Assembly: GCA_900772035.1 (NCBI GenBank)
Contig: CAAGQE010000341.1
Location: 1 to 9,815 of the forward strand
Source of the DNA: Candidatus Gastranaerophilales bacterium
GTDB lineage: Bacteria; Cyanobacteriota; Vampirovibrionia; Gastranaerophilales; Gastranaerophilaceae
DNA length: 9,815 nucleotides
Direction: 5' to 3'
The position numbers and the translations under genes are program-made. The notes beneath the pieces were generated by a model. That model saw only the letters and a list, made by a program, of their open reading frames with translations, had not been told where the DNA came from and did not search any database. Below, piece after piece: positions 1-6,936 of the stretch; positions within the stretch are counted from its first letter, which is position 1, and every line of letters begins with the position of its first letter.

Positions 1-1230
1 GACAATGTGGACGAAACCATTGTAATGATTAGGCAGGAATTGCAATCACAAGTTGCACAATTTGAAAGCGAAGGCAAACTGATTGAAGCCCAAAGAATTT
101 CTCAAAGGGTTAAATTTGATATTGAGATGATAAAAGAAATGGGCTACTGCAACGGAATTGAAAACTATTCAAGAATTATCGAACGCAGAAAAGCAGGAAC
201 ACCGCCCGCAACGTTATTGGATTACTTCAAAGGCGATTTTTTGACCGTAATTGACGAATCACACGTAACAATTCCTCAATTAAATGCAATGTACAACGGT
301 GACAAATCAAGAAAAGACACCCTTGTAGAATACGGCTTCAGATTGCCTTGCGCAAGAGATAACAGACCTTTAAAAGCACAGGAATTTTGGAAACGGGTTA
401 ATCAAAAAATCTTTATTTCCGCAACTCCTGCCGAATTTGAAAGAAAAACCTCCGCGCAACTCGTCGAGCAAATCATTCGCCCGACCGGACTTTTGGACCC
501 CGAAATTTTTGTTCGTCCGACATTAAATCAAATCGACGACATAATAAAAGAAATTTCCGAAACGACAGAAAAGAAAGGTCGCGTTTTAATAACGACTTTG
601 ACAAAGAAAACCGCAGAGGCACTATCCGATTATCTGCTAAAAGCAGGGATAAAAGCGCGCTACCTGCACAGCGAAATCACCTCAATCGAAAGAATTGAGA
701 TTTTAAGAGATTTAAGACTCGGTGAATTTGACGTCTTGGTCGGTGTAAACCTTTTGAGAGAGGGGCTTGATATCCCCGAAGTTTCTTTGGTTATAATAAC
801 CGATGCTGATAAAGAAGGCTTTTTGCGCTCCGAAACAAGCCTTATCCAAACAATCGGTCGTGCGGCAAGAAACGCCGACTCTCGCGTAATTATGTACGCC
901 GATAAAATTACCGACAGTATGAAATTCGCGATTGACGAAACGGCAAGAAGACGAAAAATCCAAATCGAATATAACAAAGAACACAATATTACGCCAAAAA
1001 CCATCATCAAACCTGTCGAAAACAACCTGCTTTCAATGCTTGCAAGTTTCAGAAACGTTGAAGACGTTGTTGCTGAAAGTATGGCTCAAGGTAAGGTCGA
1101 AACAAAAGACTTGCCGAAACTTATTGCGCAACTTGAAAAAGAAATGAAAAAATCGGCGGGTCTTCTCGATTTTGAAAGAGCCGCCGAAATTCGCGATAAA
1201 CTTGCTACATTAAGGAATTTAAAACCTTAG
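1..1230 (+). CDS. uvrB: Excinuclease ABC subunit B, C-terminal part (5' end outside window)
   Basis: UvrB is the damage-verifying helicase-like subunit of nucleotide excision repair; it receives DNA from UvrA and recruits UvrC. The frame is open from the window edge, so the GTG at position 7 is an internal codon, and about 409 residues of the usual 650-680 are present. Counting from that GTG, family signatures appear in order: YCxGIENYSR (47-56), the DESH box (83-86), the SAT motif (138-140), TTLTK (196-200), [10 protein letters not shown] (249-258), the arginine-finger motif QTIGRAAR (281-288), and a C-terminal UVR domain (about 370-405) that contacts UvrC. The Walker A and beta-hairpin parts lie upstream of the window. 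The TAG stop overlaps the stop of the convergent membrane-protein gene, and no terminator hairpin is seen. The frame is intact, with no sign of decay. Confidence 0.98.
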   Translation, partial: DNVDETIVMIRQELQSQVAQFESEGKLIEAQRISQRVKFDIEMIKEMGYCNGIENYSRIIERRKAGTPPATLLDYFKGDFLTVIDESHVTIPQLNAMYNGDKSRKDTLVEYGFRLPCARDNRPLKAQEFWKRVNQKIFISATPAEFERKTSAQLVEQIIRPTGLLDPEIFVRPTLNQIDDIIKEISETTEKKGRVLITTLTKKTAEALSDYLLKAGIKARYLHSEITSIERIEILRDLRLGEFDVLVGVNLLREGLDIPEVSLVIITDADKEGFLRSETSLIQTIGRAARNADSRVIMYADKITDSMKFAIDETARRRKIQIEYNKEHNITPKTIIKPVENNLLSMLASFRNVEDVVAESMAQGKVETKDLPKLIAQLEKEMKKSAGLLDFERAAEIRDKLATLRNLKP

Positions 1231-2072
1231 AAAAGTTTCTTCTTTTTCTTAACAACTTTCTTTGTTGTTTTCTTCTTCGGTTTTTTAACAACGACATTTC
1301 TGTCATCTTCCAAAATAAGTTTCTTATCCAAAATGTCGCCTGCCGATTCTTCGTGAACCAATTGTTTAGAGAACGCAACGTTTTCTATAAAGCAACTTGC
1401 GTAGAATTGGAACGCTAACATCAACATTACCGTAAAGAAGAAGAATGCGACCATAAAGAATACAAGTCCCATTCCGAACATCATTTGCGTTAAAAATCCT
1501 AACGGGAAAACAACAACCCCGCCAAAAATCGCCAAACTGAGGATTAGGATAAAACTTTTTGTCGTAAAATCCGCAAAACATTTACGAATTTTTGCAATAT
1601 TATACGCTTGCAAAGGATTTCCGCTGCCTGCAAACAACGAAATTTGCGCCGCCAAAAATCCTAACAAAATCAACTCGATTGCAACTGCTGAAACATAAAT
1701 TGACTGTTCGGAATATCCGTTTTGGGTCAATTTTTCAAAAATCATAAACCACGCATAGACCATAAACGCAATCATAGGTCCGACTGCGACAATACCGCCC
1801 AATCCGTACATAATAATTTTAAAAGGATTAACAAGCCCCGGGACAATAACGTTTTCTTCATTAATCAAATTCGCTGCCGAAACAAACATAAAGCCCAGAT
1901 ACAGCACCGCCATAATCAATGTTGTTATAACCCAAATATCACCCCATCCGGCGAACGGAACAGTAACAACCCTGAAAAGCGGATAAGCCAATAAAGAAGA
2001 GACGATAACCAGTTTTATTGCTGCATTTTTTGAGCAGAAAACGGTTCTGACCACGTCTATTAAAGATGCCAT
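1227..2072 (-). CDS. Multi-pass membrane protein of unknown function with Lys-rich C-terminal tail
   Basis: I do not recognise this 281-residue protein as a named family; it loosely recalls DUF4013-type membrane proteins. About six hydrophobic segments are visible, near residues 19-38, 46-66, 87-112, 124-147, 173-194 and 200-228. Two similar stretches beginning with an Asn-Pro pair (VNPF near 81 and GNPL near 151) suggest an internal duplication. The last 20 residues are almost all Lys, Val and Thr and probably lie in the cytoplasm. The frame extends upstream to a TTG at 2093, but a GGGAG site (2079-2083) lies six bases before the ATG at 2070-2072, which I take as the start. A good promoter (2108-2136) precedes it. 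It is divergent from the beta-barrel gene and converges on uvrB with overlapping stops. No function can be assigned. Confidence 0.85.
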   Translation of the reverse strand: MASLIDVVRTVFCSKNAAIKLVIVSSLLAYPLFRVVTVPFAGWGDIWVITTLIMAVLYLGFMFVSAANLINEENVIVPGLVNPFKIIMYGLGGIVAVGPMIAFMVYAWFMIFEKLTQNGYSEQSIYVSAVAIELILLGFLAAQISLFAGSGNPLQAYNIAKIRKCFADFTTKSFILILSLAIFGGVVVFPLGFLTQMMFGMGLVFFMVAFFFFTVMLMLAFQFYASCFIENVAFSKQLVHEESAGDILDKKLILEDDRNVVVKKPKKKTTKKVVKKKKKLF

Positions 2073-2107
2073 AAACTTCTCCCTTTTCCTCAAATACTAC
2101 TCAAAAT

Positions 2108-2136
2108 ATTATACCCTATATTGATGATTTTGTGAA
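2108..2136 (-). promoter_or_regulatory. Sigma-70-type promoter of the membrane-protein gene
   Basis: On the minus strand the -35 box TTCACA (complement of 2131-2136) is 17 bases from a perfect -10 box TATAAT (complement of 2108-2113). Transcription would start near 2100, leaving a leader of about 28 bases before the ATG at 2072. Confidence 0.7.
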
Positions 2137-2140
2137 TAAG

Positions 2141-2157
2141 CAACATTGTTGAATGTT
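2141..2157. promoter_or_regulatory. Possible operator between divergent promoters
   Basis: Two overlapping inverted repeats lie here: CAACA-T-TGTTG (2141-2151) and AACATT-GTTG-AATGTT (2142-2157). They sit just outside the -35 box of the leftward promoter and overlap the -35 box of the rightward one, where a repressor or activator could act on both. This rests on symmetry and position only. Confidence 0.3.
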
Positions 2158-2174
2158 AAAAAATGAGTTATTAT
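2146..2174 (+). promoter_or_regulatory. Probable sigma-70-type promoter of the beta-barrel gene
   Basis: TTGTTG (2146-2151) and TATTAT (2169-2174) are separated by 17 bases. Transcription would begin near 2181, almost at the GGAGG ribosome binding site, giving a very short leader. Confidence 0.45.
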
Positions 2175-2182
2175 TATATAGT

Positions 2183-2187
2183 GGAGG
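2183..2187 (+). promoter_or_regulatory. Ribosome binding site that decides the barrel start
   Basis: GGAGG directly abuts the ATG at 2188, with zero spacing, so that ATG is unlikely to be used. The in-frame TTG at 2197 lies nine bases downstream of the site, at normal spacing. Confidence 0.6.
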
Positions 2188-2196
2188 ATGAGATTT

Positions 2197-3270
2197 TTGA
2201 GATTAATTAACAAAAAAATAGCGATAATTCTTCTCGGAATGTTGTTTATGAACTTAACAACCTCATTCAATGCTGCATTTGCAGATCAATTCACAAGTCC
2301 CGAAATCGAAAAAGTCACCTATATGGAAGATGCTGATGAGCAAGAATCCGTTGACGAAGAACTTTTCGGCGAAGAAAGCGAATATGAAGAATATGACGTC
2401 TATACGGAAGAACCCGATGACGAAGATACAACAGAAATGATTGTTCTTGCTCCGGATGAGCAACAATTAAAAAAGAGCAACACGGTATTGCAGGCGACTA
2501 TCGAAAAAAGTTACTCTTTCAGAGCGGTTGAAGCCTTCAACACAATTTGGGATAATTCCGCAAACTTCAGAACAACATTCAGAACAACGCCATCTATGAT
2601 GCAAACTGCCCCCTCTATTATCCACGCAGCGCATTACAGATTTAAAACCGACGAAAACACCTCTGTTTATTGGGGTCACGCCGCATTATCTTCTCACGAC
2701 GATATTTCTGTCGGTTTTGTCGGAAAACTCGAAAGCAGTTACGATACAGGGTTAAAAATCGAATCAAAAATCGGAGGATTGAATGTTGCTACCGCTATAT
2801 ACGATTCGTTAGAAACAAACAATCCCGCAGGCGGTGTTGTTGTTTCCTCAAACGAATTAAAAATAAAAGGAGTCAAAGGCTCGTTTAAACTCGGCGGCGG
2901 ATTTTACTCCAACGAATGCGGAGACGAAAGCGCTTCCGCAAACTCGACAGGTCTTTTTGCAAGATACAAAAACGGACGTTTCAGCCTCGGCGCGCAACTC
3001 GGCAAAACCCAATACGCAAGCAGCCGCGGAAGTTACGGCACAAGCATATATTTATACCCCGAATACAGACTCACAAATGCTTGGACGCTTAAAACGAAAC
3101 TTGCAAATCACATTGACCAAAATTATATGCAAGAGCAAATCGGATTAACCTATAAACCGACAAAAAACAACCCGAACGAATTCTCTGTAAGCGTCAACGC
3201 AAGCCTTTACAACGGCGAGGGAACGACGACAAAACAAAGAGTTCAATTGAGTACGGAATTTAAGTTATAA
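2197..3270 (+). CDS. Exported protein, probable outer-membrane beta-barrel (porin-like)
   Basis: The 357-residue product starts with a classic signal peptide: a basic INKK stretch, a hydrophobic core and a cleavage site after NAAFA near residue 29. A strikingly acidic, probably disordered segment follows (about 37-88, rich in Glu and Asp). From about residue 145 to the end it consists of short stretches alternating polar and hydrophobic or aromatic residues, broken by Gly/Asn/Ser turns, as in outer-membrane barrels. The last residues, STEFKL, place a Phe near the C-terminus, a common barrel-insertion feature. There is no SLH domain, unlike typical cyanobacterial OprB-type porins. The start is a TTG chosen by the GGAGG site; an ATG three codons upstream is the alternative. 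A bidirectional terminator follows directly. Family and solute are unknown. Confidence 0.85.
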   Translation: MRLINKKIAIILLGMLFMNLTTSFNAAFADQFTSPEIEKVTYMEDADEQESVDEELFGEESEYEEYDVYTEEPDDEDTTEMIVLAPDEQQLKKSNTVLQATIEKSYSFRAVEAFNTIWDNSANFRTTFRTTPSMMQTAPSIIHAAHYRFKTDENTSVYWGHAALSSHDDISVGFVGKLESSYDTGLKIESKIGGLNVATAIYDSLETNNPAGGVVVSSNELKIKGVKGSFKLGGGFYSNECGDESASANSTGLFARYKNGRFSLGAQLGKTQYASSRGSYGTSIYLYPEYRLTNAWTLKTKLANHIDQNYMQEQIGLTYKPTKNNPNEFSVSVNASLYNGEGTTTKQRVQLSTEFKL

Positions 3271-3300
3271 AAAAGACCGAGTTTTAAATTCGGTCTTTTT
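3271..3300. terminator. Bidirectional intrinsic terminator
   Basis: A 10-bp perfect stem (3271-3280 with 3290-3299) closes a 9-base loop. It is flanked by a T run on the right and an A run on the left, so it can end transcription of both the barrel gene (+) and the small gene at 3316-3699 (-). It begins directly after the barrel stop codon. Confidence 0.9.
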
Positions 3301-3315
3301 ATTTGAAAAGTTTTA

Positions 3316-3699
3316 TTATGCCTGAGTATTCATTCCGCCTGCGCCTTTTGCGGCAAGTTTTTTGAGAATTTCTTCCTGATTTTCTCCTCCGACACCGTTA
3401 ACGGCATCCATAACAGGTGTTACGATTTTATCGGCAGTTTCAACCGCACCCGATGCAGCGCCGTTTGTTACTTTGTCCAAAGTACCGACAACCGTGCTGA
3501 CTTGACCGTTCGTAACCGTATCAGCCGCTTGGAATACGCTGTTCAGCGCACCGCCTTTACCGTTTTTTTGTTTTTCGGCAAAAATACTATCCTGATTAAT
3601 TCCCATTTGTTCCGAAACGGTATTAATTGTGTCAGCCGTTTGAACAACTTTTCCTGCAATTTCAACACCTTTTTTTATCATCATCGGATTAATCGGCAT
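3316..3699 (-). CDS. Small Ala/Val/Thr-rich protein with 15-residue repeats, unknown function
   Basis: This 127-residue protein matches no family I recognise. The frame extends to a GTG at 3723, but an AGGAG site lies six bases upstream of the ATG at 3697-3699, giving the N-terminus MPINPMMIKKG. There is no signal peptide or clear membrane segment. Residues 60-74 and 75-89 are consecutive copies of a 15-residue unit, D-[TK]-V-T-N-G-x2-S-x2-V-x-T-x. A third partial copy starts at Asp90 and a weaker echo at Asp23. The pattern suggests an amphipathic stacked or helical structure. The C-terminus is Gly/Ala-rich. It is probably a monocistronic gene between two terminators. The upstream region is AT-rich with a TATATA stretch but no convincing -35 box. 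Confidence 0.8.
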   Translation of the reverse strand: MPINPMMIKKGVEIAGKVVQTADTINTVSEQMGINQDSIFAEKQKNGKGGALNSVFQAADTVTNGQVSTVVGTLDKVTNGAASGAVETADKIVTPVMDAVNGVGGENQEEILKKLAAKGAGGMNTQA

Positions 3700-3781
3700 A
3701 GAATACTCCTTATATTTTTCCACTTACATATATATAAAGTATTTTTTTTAGATGAAATTTCAGAAATATTAAAATTGTTAC

Positions 3782-3814
3782 AAAAAAAAGAGAGGACTTT
3801 GCGCCCTCTCTTTT
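3782..3814 (-). terminator. Intrinsic terminator of tpiA
   Basis: A 10-bp perfect stem (3786-3795 with 3805-3814) with a 9-base loop is followed, reading on the minus strand, by eight T residues (complement of 3782-3789). It lies about 20 bases beyond the tpiA stop. Confidence 0.88.
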
Positions 3815-3832
3815 AAAACCTTAAAACGGTTA

Positions 3833-4609
3833 TTACATAGCACCTTCAACGATTTTAACGAAACTGTCAGCCTTCAATGAAGCACCGCCGACCAATGCGC
3901 CGTCGATATCTGATTGAGCCATTTGTTCTTTAATTGTTTCGGGTTTTACGCTGCCACCGTAAAGAATTCTGATTGCATCTGCTGCTTCAGCGCCTGCAAC
4001 TTCTTTAACTGTGTTTCTAATCATTGCGATAACTCTGTTTGCTTCGGTTGAATCGCAAGTTTTGCCTGTGCCGATAGCCCAAATCGGTTCGTAAGCGATG
4101 ATTGATTTTGCAACTTCTTCTGAAGTCAAATCTTTCAATGCGTTTTTAATTTGTGAAGCGATGTGAGTATCAGTAACGCCTGATTCTCTTTGTTCCAAAG
4201 ATTCACCGCAGCAGATGATAGGAATCAAGCCTTCAGCCAAGATTGCTTTTGCTTTTTTGTTAACCATTTCATCTGTTTCTGCGAAGTATTGTCTTCTTTC
4301 GCTGTGACCTATGATGATGTATTCGCAACCTGCATCTTTCAACATTTCAACAGATGCTTCACCTGTAAATGCACCGTGGTTTTCAAAGTAGCAGTTTTGA
4401 GCAGCGAGTCTTACTTTACCGCAACCGCAGTCTGTAAGTGCTTTGTTTGCAACGTACAATGAAGTAAATACAGGAGCAACGATAACAACAGGAAGTTTTT
4501 CCTTGTCGTATTCTTTCAATCCTGCCATAACGTCATTTACTAAATCTTTTGCTTCTGCTTGCAATTTGTTCATTTTCCAATTGCCGGCAATAACAGGTCT
4601 TCTTGTCAT
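3833..4609 (-). CDS. tpiA: Triosephosphate isomerase
   Basis: This cytoplasmic enzyme interconverts dihydroxyacetone phosphate and glyceraldehyde 3-phosphate in glycolysis and gluconeogenesis. At 258 residues it is of usual length. Expected catalytic residues are visible: Asn10 and Lys12 in GNWKMN, His102 in IIGHSERR, and Glu174 in AYEPIWAIGTG, which leads into the mobile loop 6. Phosphate-binding elements YGGSVKPE (217-224) and GALVGGASL (237-245) follow. The open frame runs 15 codons further upstream, but a GAGG site (complement of 4619-4622) lies nine bases before the ATG at 4607-4609, and the resulting N-terminus fits the family. It lies 103 bases downstream of the peptidase gene with no clear terminator between. 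It could therefore be read from that gene's transcript as well as from its own weak promoter. Confidence 0.98.
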   Translation of the reverse strand: MTRRPVIAGNWKMNKLQAEAKDLVNDVMAGLKEYDKEKLPVVIVAPVFTSLYVANKALTDCGCGKVRLAAQNCYFENHGAFTGEASVEMLKDAGCEYIIIGHSERRQYFAETDEMVNKKAKAILAEGLIPIICCGESLEQRESGVTDTHIASQIKNALKDLTSEEVAKSIIAYEPIWAIGTGKTCDSTEANRVIAMIRNTVKEVAGAEAADAIRILYGGSVKPETIKEQMAQSDIDGALVGGASLKADSFVKIVEGAM

Positions 4610-4637
4610 ATTTATAATCCTCATATTAAGTACTTTC

Positions 4638-4648
4638 GGGAAAATCCC
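4638..4648. repeat. Short inverted repeat in the tpiA leader
   Basis: GGGA-AAA-TCCC forms a small symmetrical element just downstream of the expected tpiA transcription start. It may be a weak hairpin or an operator. Its meaning is unknown. Confidence 0.3.
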
Positions 4649-4656
4649 ACGCAATC

Positions 4657-4685
4657 AAAATAACTCAAACATCGGATTTTATCAA
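4657..4685 (-). promoter_or_regulatory. Possible promoter of tpiA
   Basis: On the minus strand TTGATA (complement of 4680-4685) and TATTTT (complement of 4657-4662) are separated by 17 bases. The -10 box is a weak match, so this is tentative. Confidence 0.4.
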
Positions 4686-4712
4686 GTGACAAGAAATTTG
4701 TACCGTCGAGAT

Positions 4713-6401
4713 TTATTCGACAAGATTGTTAATTCTGTTGCAGAATGCTTCAGCGGTAAGTTTTTTGCCCGTCAATTCCAACAAGAGTTCGTCATCTTCC
4801 TTAGAGCCGCCGAATTTAAACAAGTTTTCGTTTAAGAATTCTGCCGTTTCGGGATTTTGAGTAAGTTTGCCGAACTTATCGGTCAAGGCTTCATAAAGTT
4901 GCGCCTTGATTAACGATGCTCTGAAATAGTTTTGGTAATATCCGGGGTGGGAGAGGAAGTGAGGAACGGTTGCCCATTCGTTTGTCGCTTCGTCTTGTTC
5001 GCTTCTTCCTTTGTACTTGACGCTCATATCTTTCCAAAGTTGTTTCAAATCCTGATCGGGATTTTTGTACATATTTCTTTCAAAATCAATAATTGTCATG
5101 CTTGAGCCGACAAACATGGATTCTTCTTTGCCCAAAGATTTTGCAAATTTTTCGTTAACATCGGCAGGAACCAAATCCTTAGCCAAATCTTCGGTTCTTA
5201 TCATATCACCCATCATCATTGCGACGGCTTCCGTCATTGTACTTGTCGTATCCTGTTCCATATAAGGAAGTGTTGCATCCGTTTTGACAGTAAATACAGA
5301 GTGACCGAGTTCGTGCATCAAAGTATCAACACTTGAAACGTTATCCGTTAAGTTTGCCAAAATTCTCGCATCTTTTCCTGCTTCAATCGGGAAAGAAAAT
5401 CCGTGAGTATTTTTGTTTTCTCTGGGGAACAAATCCAACACGATAGGAAGTTCGTCAACGTTGTAGCCCATTCCGAGGTATGCTTTTTTAGCAATATCCA
5501 CAACTTGTTCTTTTGTTTCGATTTTGTCGTTTACAAGTTTTTCGGGATCTTCACCTGCGAGGTATCCGAAATGGTAACTTCTCAAATCCTCGGGAGCAAT
5601 GCCGAACGCTTTTGATAAATCTGCTTTCACACCGTTCATAACTTTTTGGTTTGATGCTTTGGTATTTTCCGCAACATCTTTCAAAAGTTTGTCGAGTTCT
5701 TCGGGTTGAATGTCGTAATCTTGAGCGATTTTGTAGTCAAAATAGTTATCGTAACCTTTTTTCTTTGCGAAATCGTTTCTCATTTTAACGAGTTCAACAA
5801 GGTCGTCTGCAATTAAATCACCTGAGGCAATTTTAGCATCTGCCGCCTTTTTACGGACTTCCGGGTTTGTTTCTGTTTCCATAATCTTTTGAATTTCGGC
5901 TTTTGAAACGGGCTTTCCGTCAATTTGCATTTGGAAAGAGTTTAATTTTTGAGAAATTTCATTCTCTTTTTTGTTCATTGCTTCGAGTTCGTCTTTAAAT
6001 TCGATACCGTCACCGAAAGCACTCGTCAAAACTCGCAATTGTTTTTGGAGTTTTTTATCTTCTACACCGCCGTTGTCATTGATTGCTTTTAATTTTTTAT
6101 AGACTTCTTTGTCATCGTAAAATTCGTTGACTTTATCTTGTGCAGCATTCATTTTGTCCATATTTTCAGCGGTACTGTTGATGTAGAAATCCCAGCCTGC
6201 TTCTTCCGAACCGGACAAAAGCGGCTGCATTTTTTTAGAAATATCTTCTCTTAATTCAATGAATTTTTGATCGTTTGAGGGTTTTACCGAATGAGAAAAA
6301 CTTACGCTGTCTGCGGGCATAGGCTTAGTTTTCGGAAAAGTTTCCTCTGCCTTTTTCGCAGGATTAATGTTTATTGCTTGCATAAATTTATTAATTTTCA
6401 T
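4713..6401 (-). CDS. Zinc metallopeptidase, ACE-like/oligopeptidase type (M2/M3 gluzincin)
   Basis: The 562-residue product probably cleaves peptides with a single zinc ion. The zinc site is HELGH at 363-367, with the third ligand probably Glu391 in TEAVAMMMG, 24 residues after the second His. That spacing equals H387 to E411 in angiotensin-converting enzyme (M2); thimet oligopeptidase (M3) has 25. Near the C-terminus, Tyr489 and Tyr492 in the HPGYYQNYF stretch align with ACE Tyr520 and Tyr523. RNDFAKKKGYDNYFDYK (208-224) also resembles bacterial M2/M3 relatives. The N-terminal 40 residues look disordered, and there is no signal peptide, so it is probably cytoplasmic. The frame starts ten codons earlier, but an AAAGGA site (complement of 6411-6416) favours the ATG at 6399-6401. 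M2 versus M3 cannot be settled by eye. Confidence 0.9.
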   Translation of the reverse strand: MKINKFMQAININPAKKAEETFPKTKPMPADSVSFSHSVKPSNDQKFIELREDISKKMQPLLSGSEEAGWDFYINSTAENMDKMNAAQDKVNEFYDDKEVYKKLKAINDNGGVEDKKLQKQLRVLTSAFGDGIEFKDELEAMNKKENEISQKLNSFQMQIDGKPVSKAEIQKIMETETNPEVRKKAADAKIASGDLIADDLVELVKMRNDFAKKKGYDNYFDYKIAQDYDIQPEELDKLLKDVAENTKASNQKVMNGVKADLSKAFGIAPEDLRSYHFGYLAGEDPEKLVNDKIETKEQVVDIAKKAYLGMGYNVDELPIVLDLFPRENKNTHGFSFPIEAGKDARILANLTDNVSSVDTLMHELGHSVFTVKTDATLPYMEQDTTSTMTEAVAMMMGDMIRTEDLAKDLVPADVNEKFAKSLGKEESMFVGSSMTIIDFERNMYKNPDQDLKQLWKDMSVKYKGRSEQDEATNEWATVPHFLSHPGYYQNYFRASLIKAQLYEALTDKFGKLTQNPETAEFLNENLFKFGGSKEDDELLLELTGKKLTAEAFCNRINNLVE

Positions 6402-6446
6402 TGAATTAATTCCTTTCAGACTAATACACAATTTTATGTCTAACTG

Positions 6447-6475
6447 ATTTTACAATAAATTCGACAAAATTTCAA
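6447..6475 (-). promoter_or_regulatory. Promoter of the metallopeptidase gene
   Basis: On the minus strand TTGAAA (complement of 6470-6475) and TAAAAT (complement of 6447-6452) are separated by 17 bases, giving a leader of about 40 bases. Confidence 0.6.
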
Positions 6476-6502
6476 AACCCTTTCGTTTTAGCCCGATTTT
6501 TC

Positions 6503-6531
6503 TTTAATTTATTTCTTATTCGTGTTACACT
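6503..6531 (+). promoter_or_regulatory. Possible promoter of the NifX-like gene
   Basis: TACACT (6526-6531) is a fair -10 box. At 17-base spacing the only -35 candidate is the weak TTTAAT (6503-6508), so an activator may be needed or the call may be wrong. It lies back to back with the peptidase promoter. Confidence 0.35.
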
Positions 6532-6564
6532 AAGATTAAATGCTTTCTAAAAAGGAGAATTTTT

Positions 6565-6936
6565 ATGAAAATAGCAGTTACTTACGACAACGAAGGCGGA
6601 ATTTTTCAACACTTCGGACACACGGAATTTGTCAAAGTGTATAACGTTGAGGATAAAAAGGTTGTATCGACGGAAGTTTTGTCGACGGACGGAAACGGAC
6701 ACAGCGCAATCGCAACATTTTTAAACGATGAAGATGCAAAAGTCTTAATCTGCGGCGGAATAGGACCTTGCGCAATTTCTGCACTTGCGGAATACGGAAT
6801 TGTCCTTTGCGCAGGAATTTCTGGCAATGCAGATGAAGCCGTTGAAGCATTTTTAAACGGAACATTAGACTTTCAAACAGGAGCAAACTGCAATCACCAC
6901 GGAGAAGGTCACAGTTGCGGAAGTTGCCACCACTAG
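6565..6936 (+). CDS. NifX/NifB-type (dinitrogenase iron-molybdenum cofactor family) protein with His/Cys-rich tail
   Basis: This is a 123-residue single-domain protein of the family that includes NifX, NafY and the NifB C-terminal domain, whose members bind or carry metal clusters. Family features visible are the MKIAVTYD opening strand, HFGHTEFVKVY (16-26), GNGHSAIATFL (43-53), and ICGGIGPCAISAL (62-74), followed by AGISGNADEAVEAFLNGTL. The last 15 residues hold three Cys (109, 118, 121) and five His (111, 112, 116, 122, 123), with a CxxC, so they probably bind metal. Other Cys are at 63, 69 and 82. An AGGAG site seven bases before the ATG fixes the start. No nif genes are nearby, and family members without nitrogenase are common, so a general iron-sulfur or metal-handling role is likelier than nitrogen fixation. 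Its TAG overlaps the TAG of the convergent J-domain gene. Confidence 0.92.
   Translation: MKIAVTYDNEGGIFQHFGHTEFVKVYNVEDKKVVSTEVLSTDGNGHSAIATFLNDEDAKVLICGGIGPCAISALAEYGIVLCAGISGNADEAVEAFLNGTLDFQTGANCNHHGEGHSCGSCHH

Noticed and set aside
660..1025. Open frames antisense to or out of frame with uvrB
   Set aside because: They lie wholly inside the strongly conserved uvrB frame and have no ribosome binding site or recognisable domain.
2188..2196. ATG at 2188 as the barrel start
   Set aside because: GGAGG touches this ATG with no spacing. The TTG at 2197 is better placed. The three-residue difference does not affect the product call.
3753..3762. Palindrome TGAAATTTCA upstream of the small repeat protein
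   Set aside because: It is a 10-base perfect palindrome, but in such AT-rich DNA this is expected by chance and it does not align with a clear promoter.
4443..4835. Plus-strand open frame across the tpiA/peptidase gap
   Set aside because: It is antisense to two well-supported genes, its sequence is low in recognisable features, and no ribosome binding site was seen.
6565..6936. Part of a nitrogen-fixation cluster
   Set aside because: No other nif or cofactor-assembly gene is present, and family members occur widely in organisms without nitrogenase.
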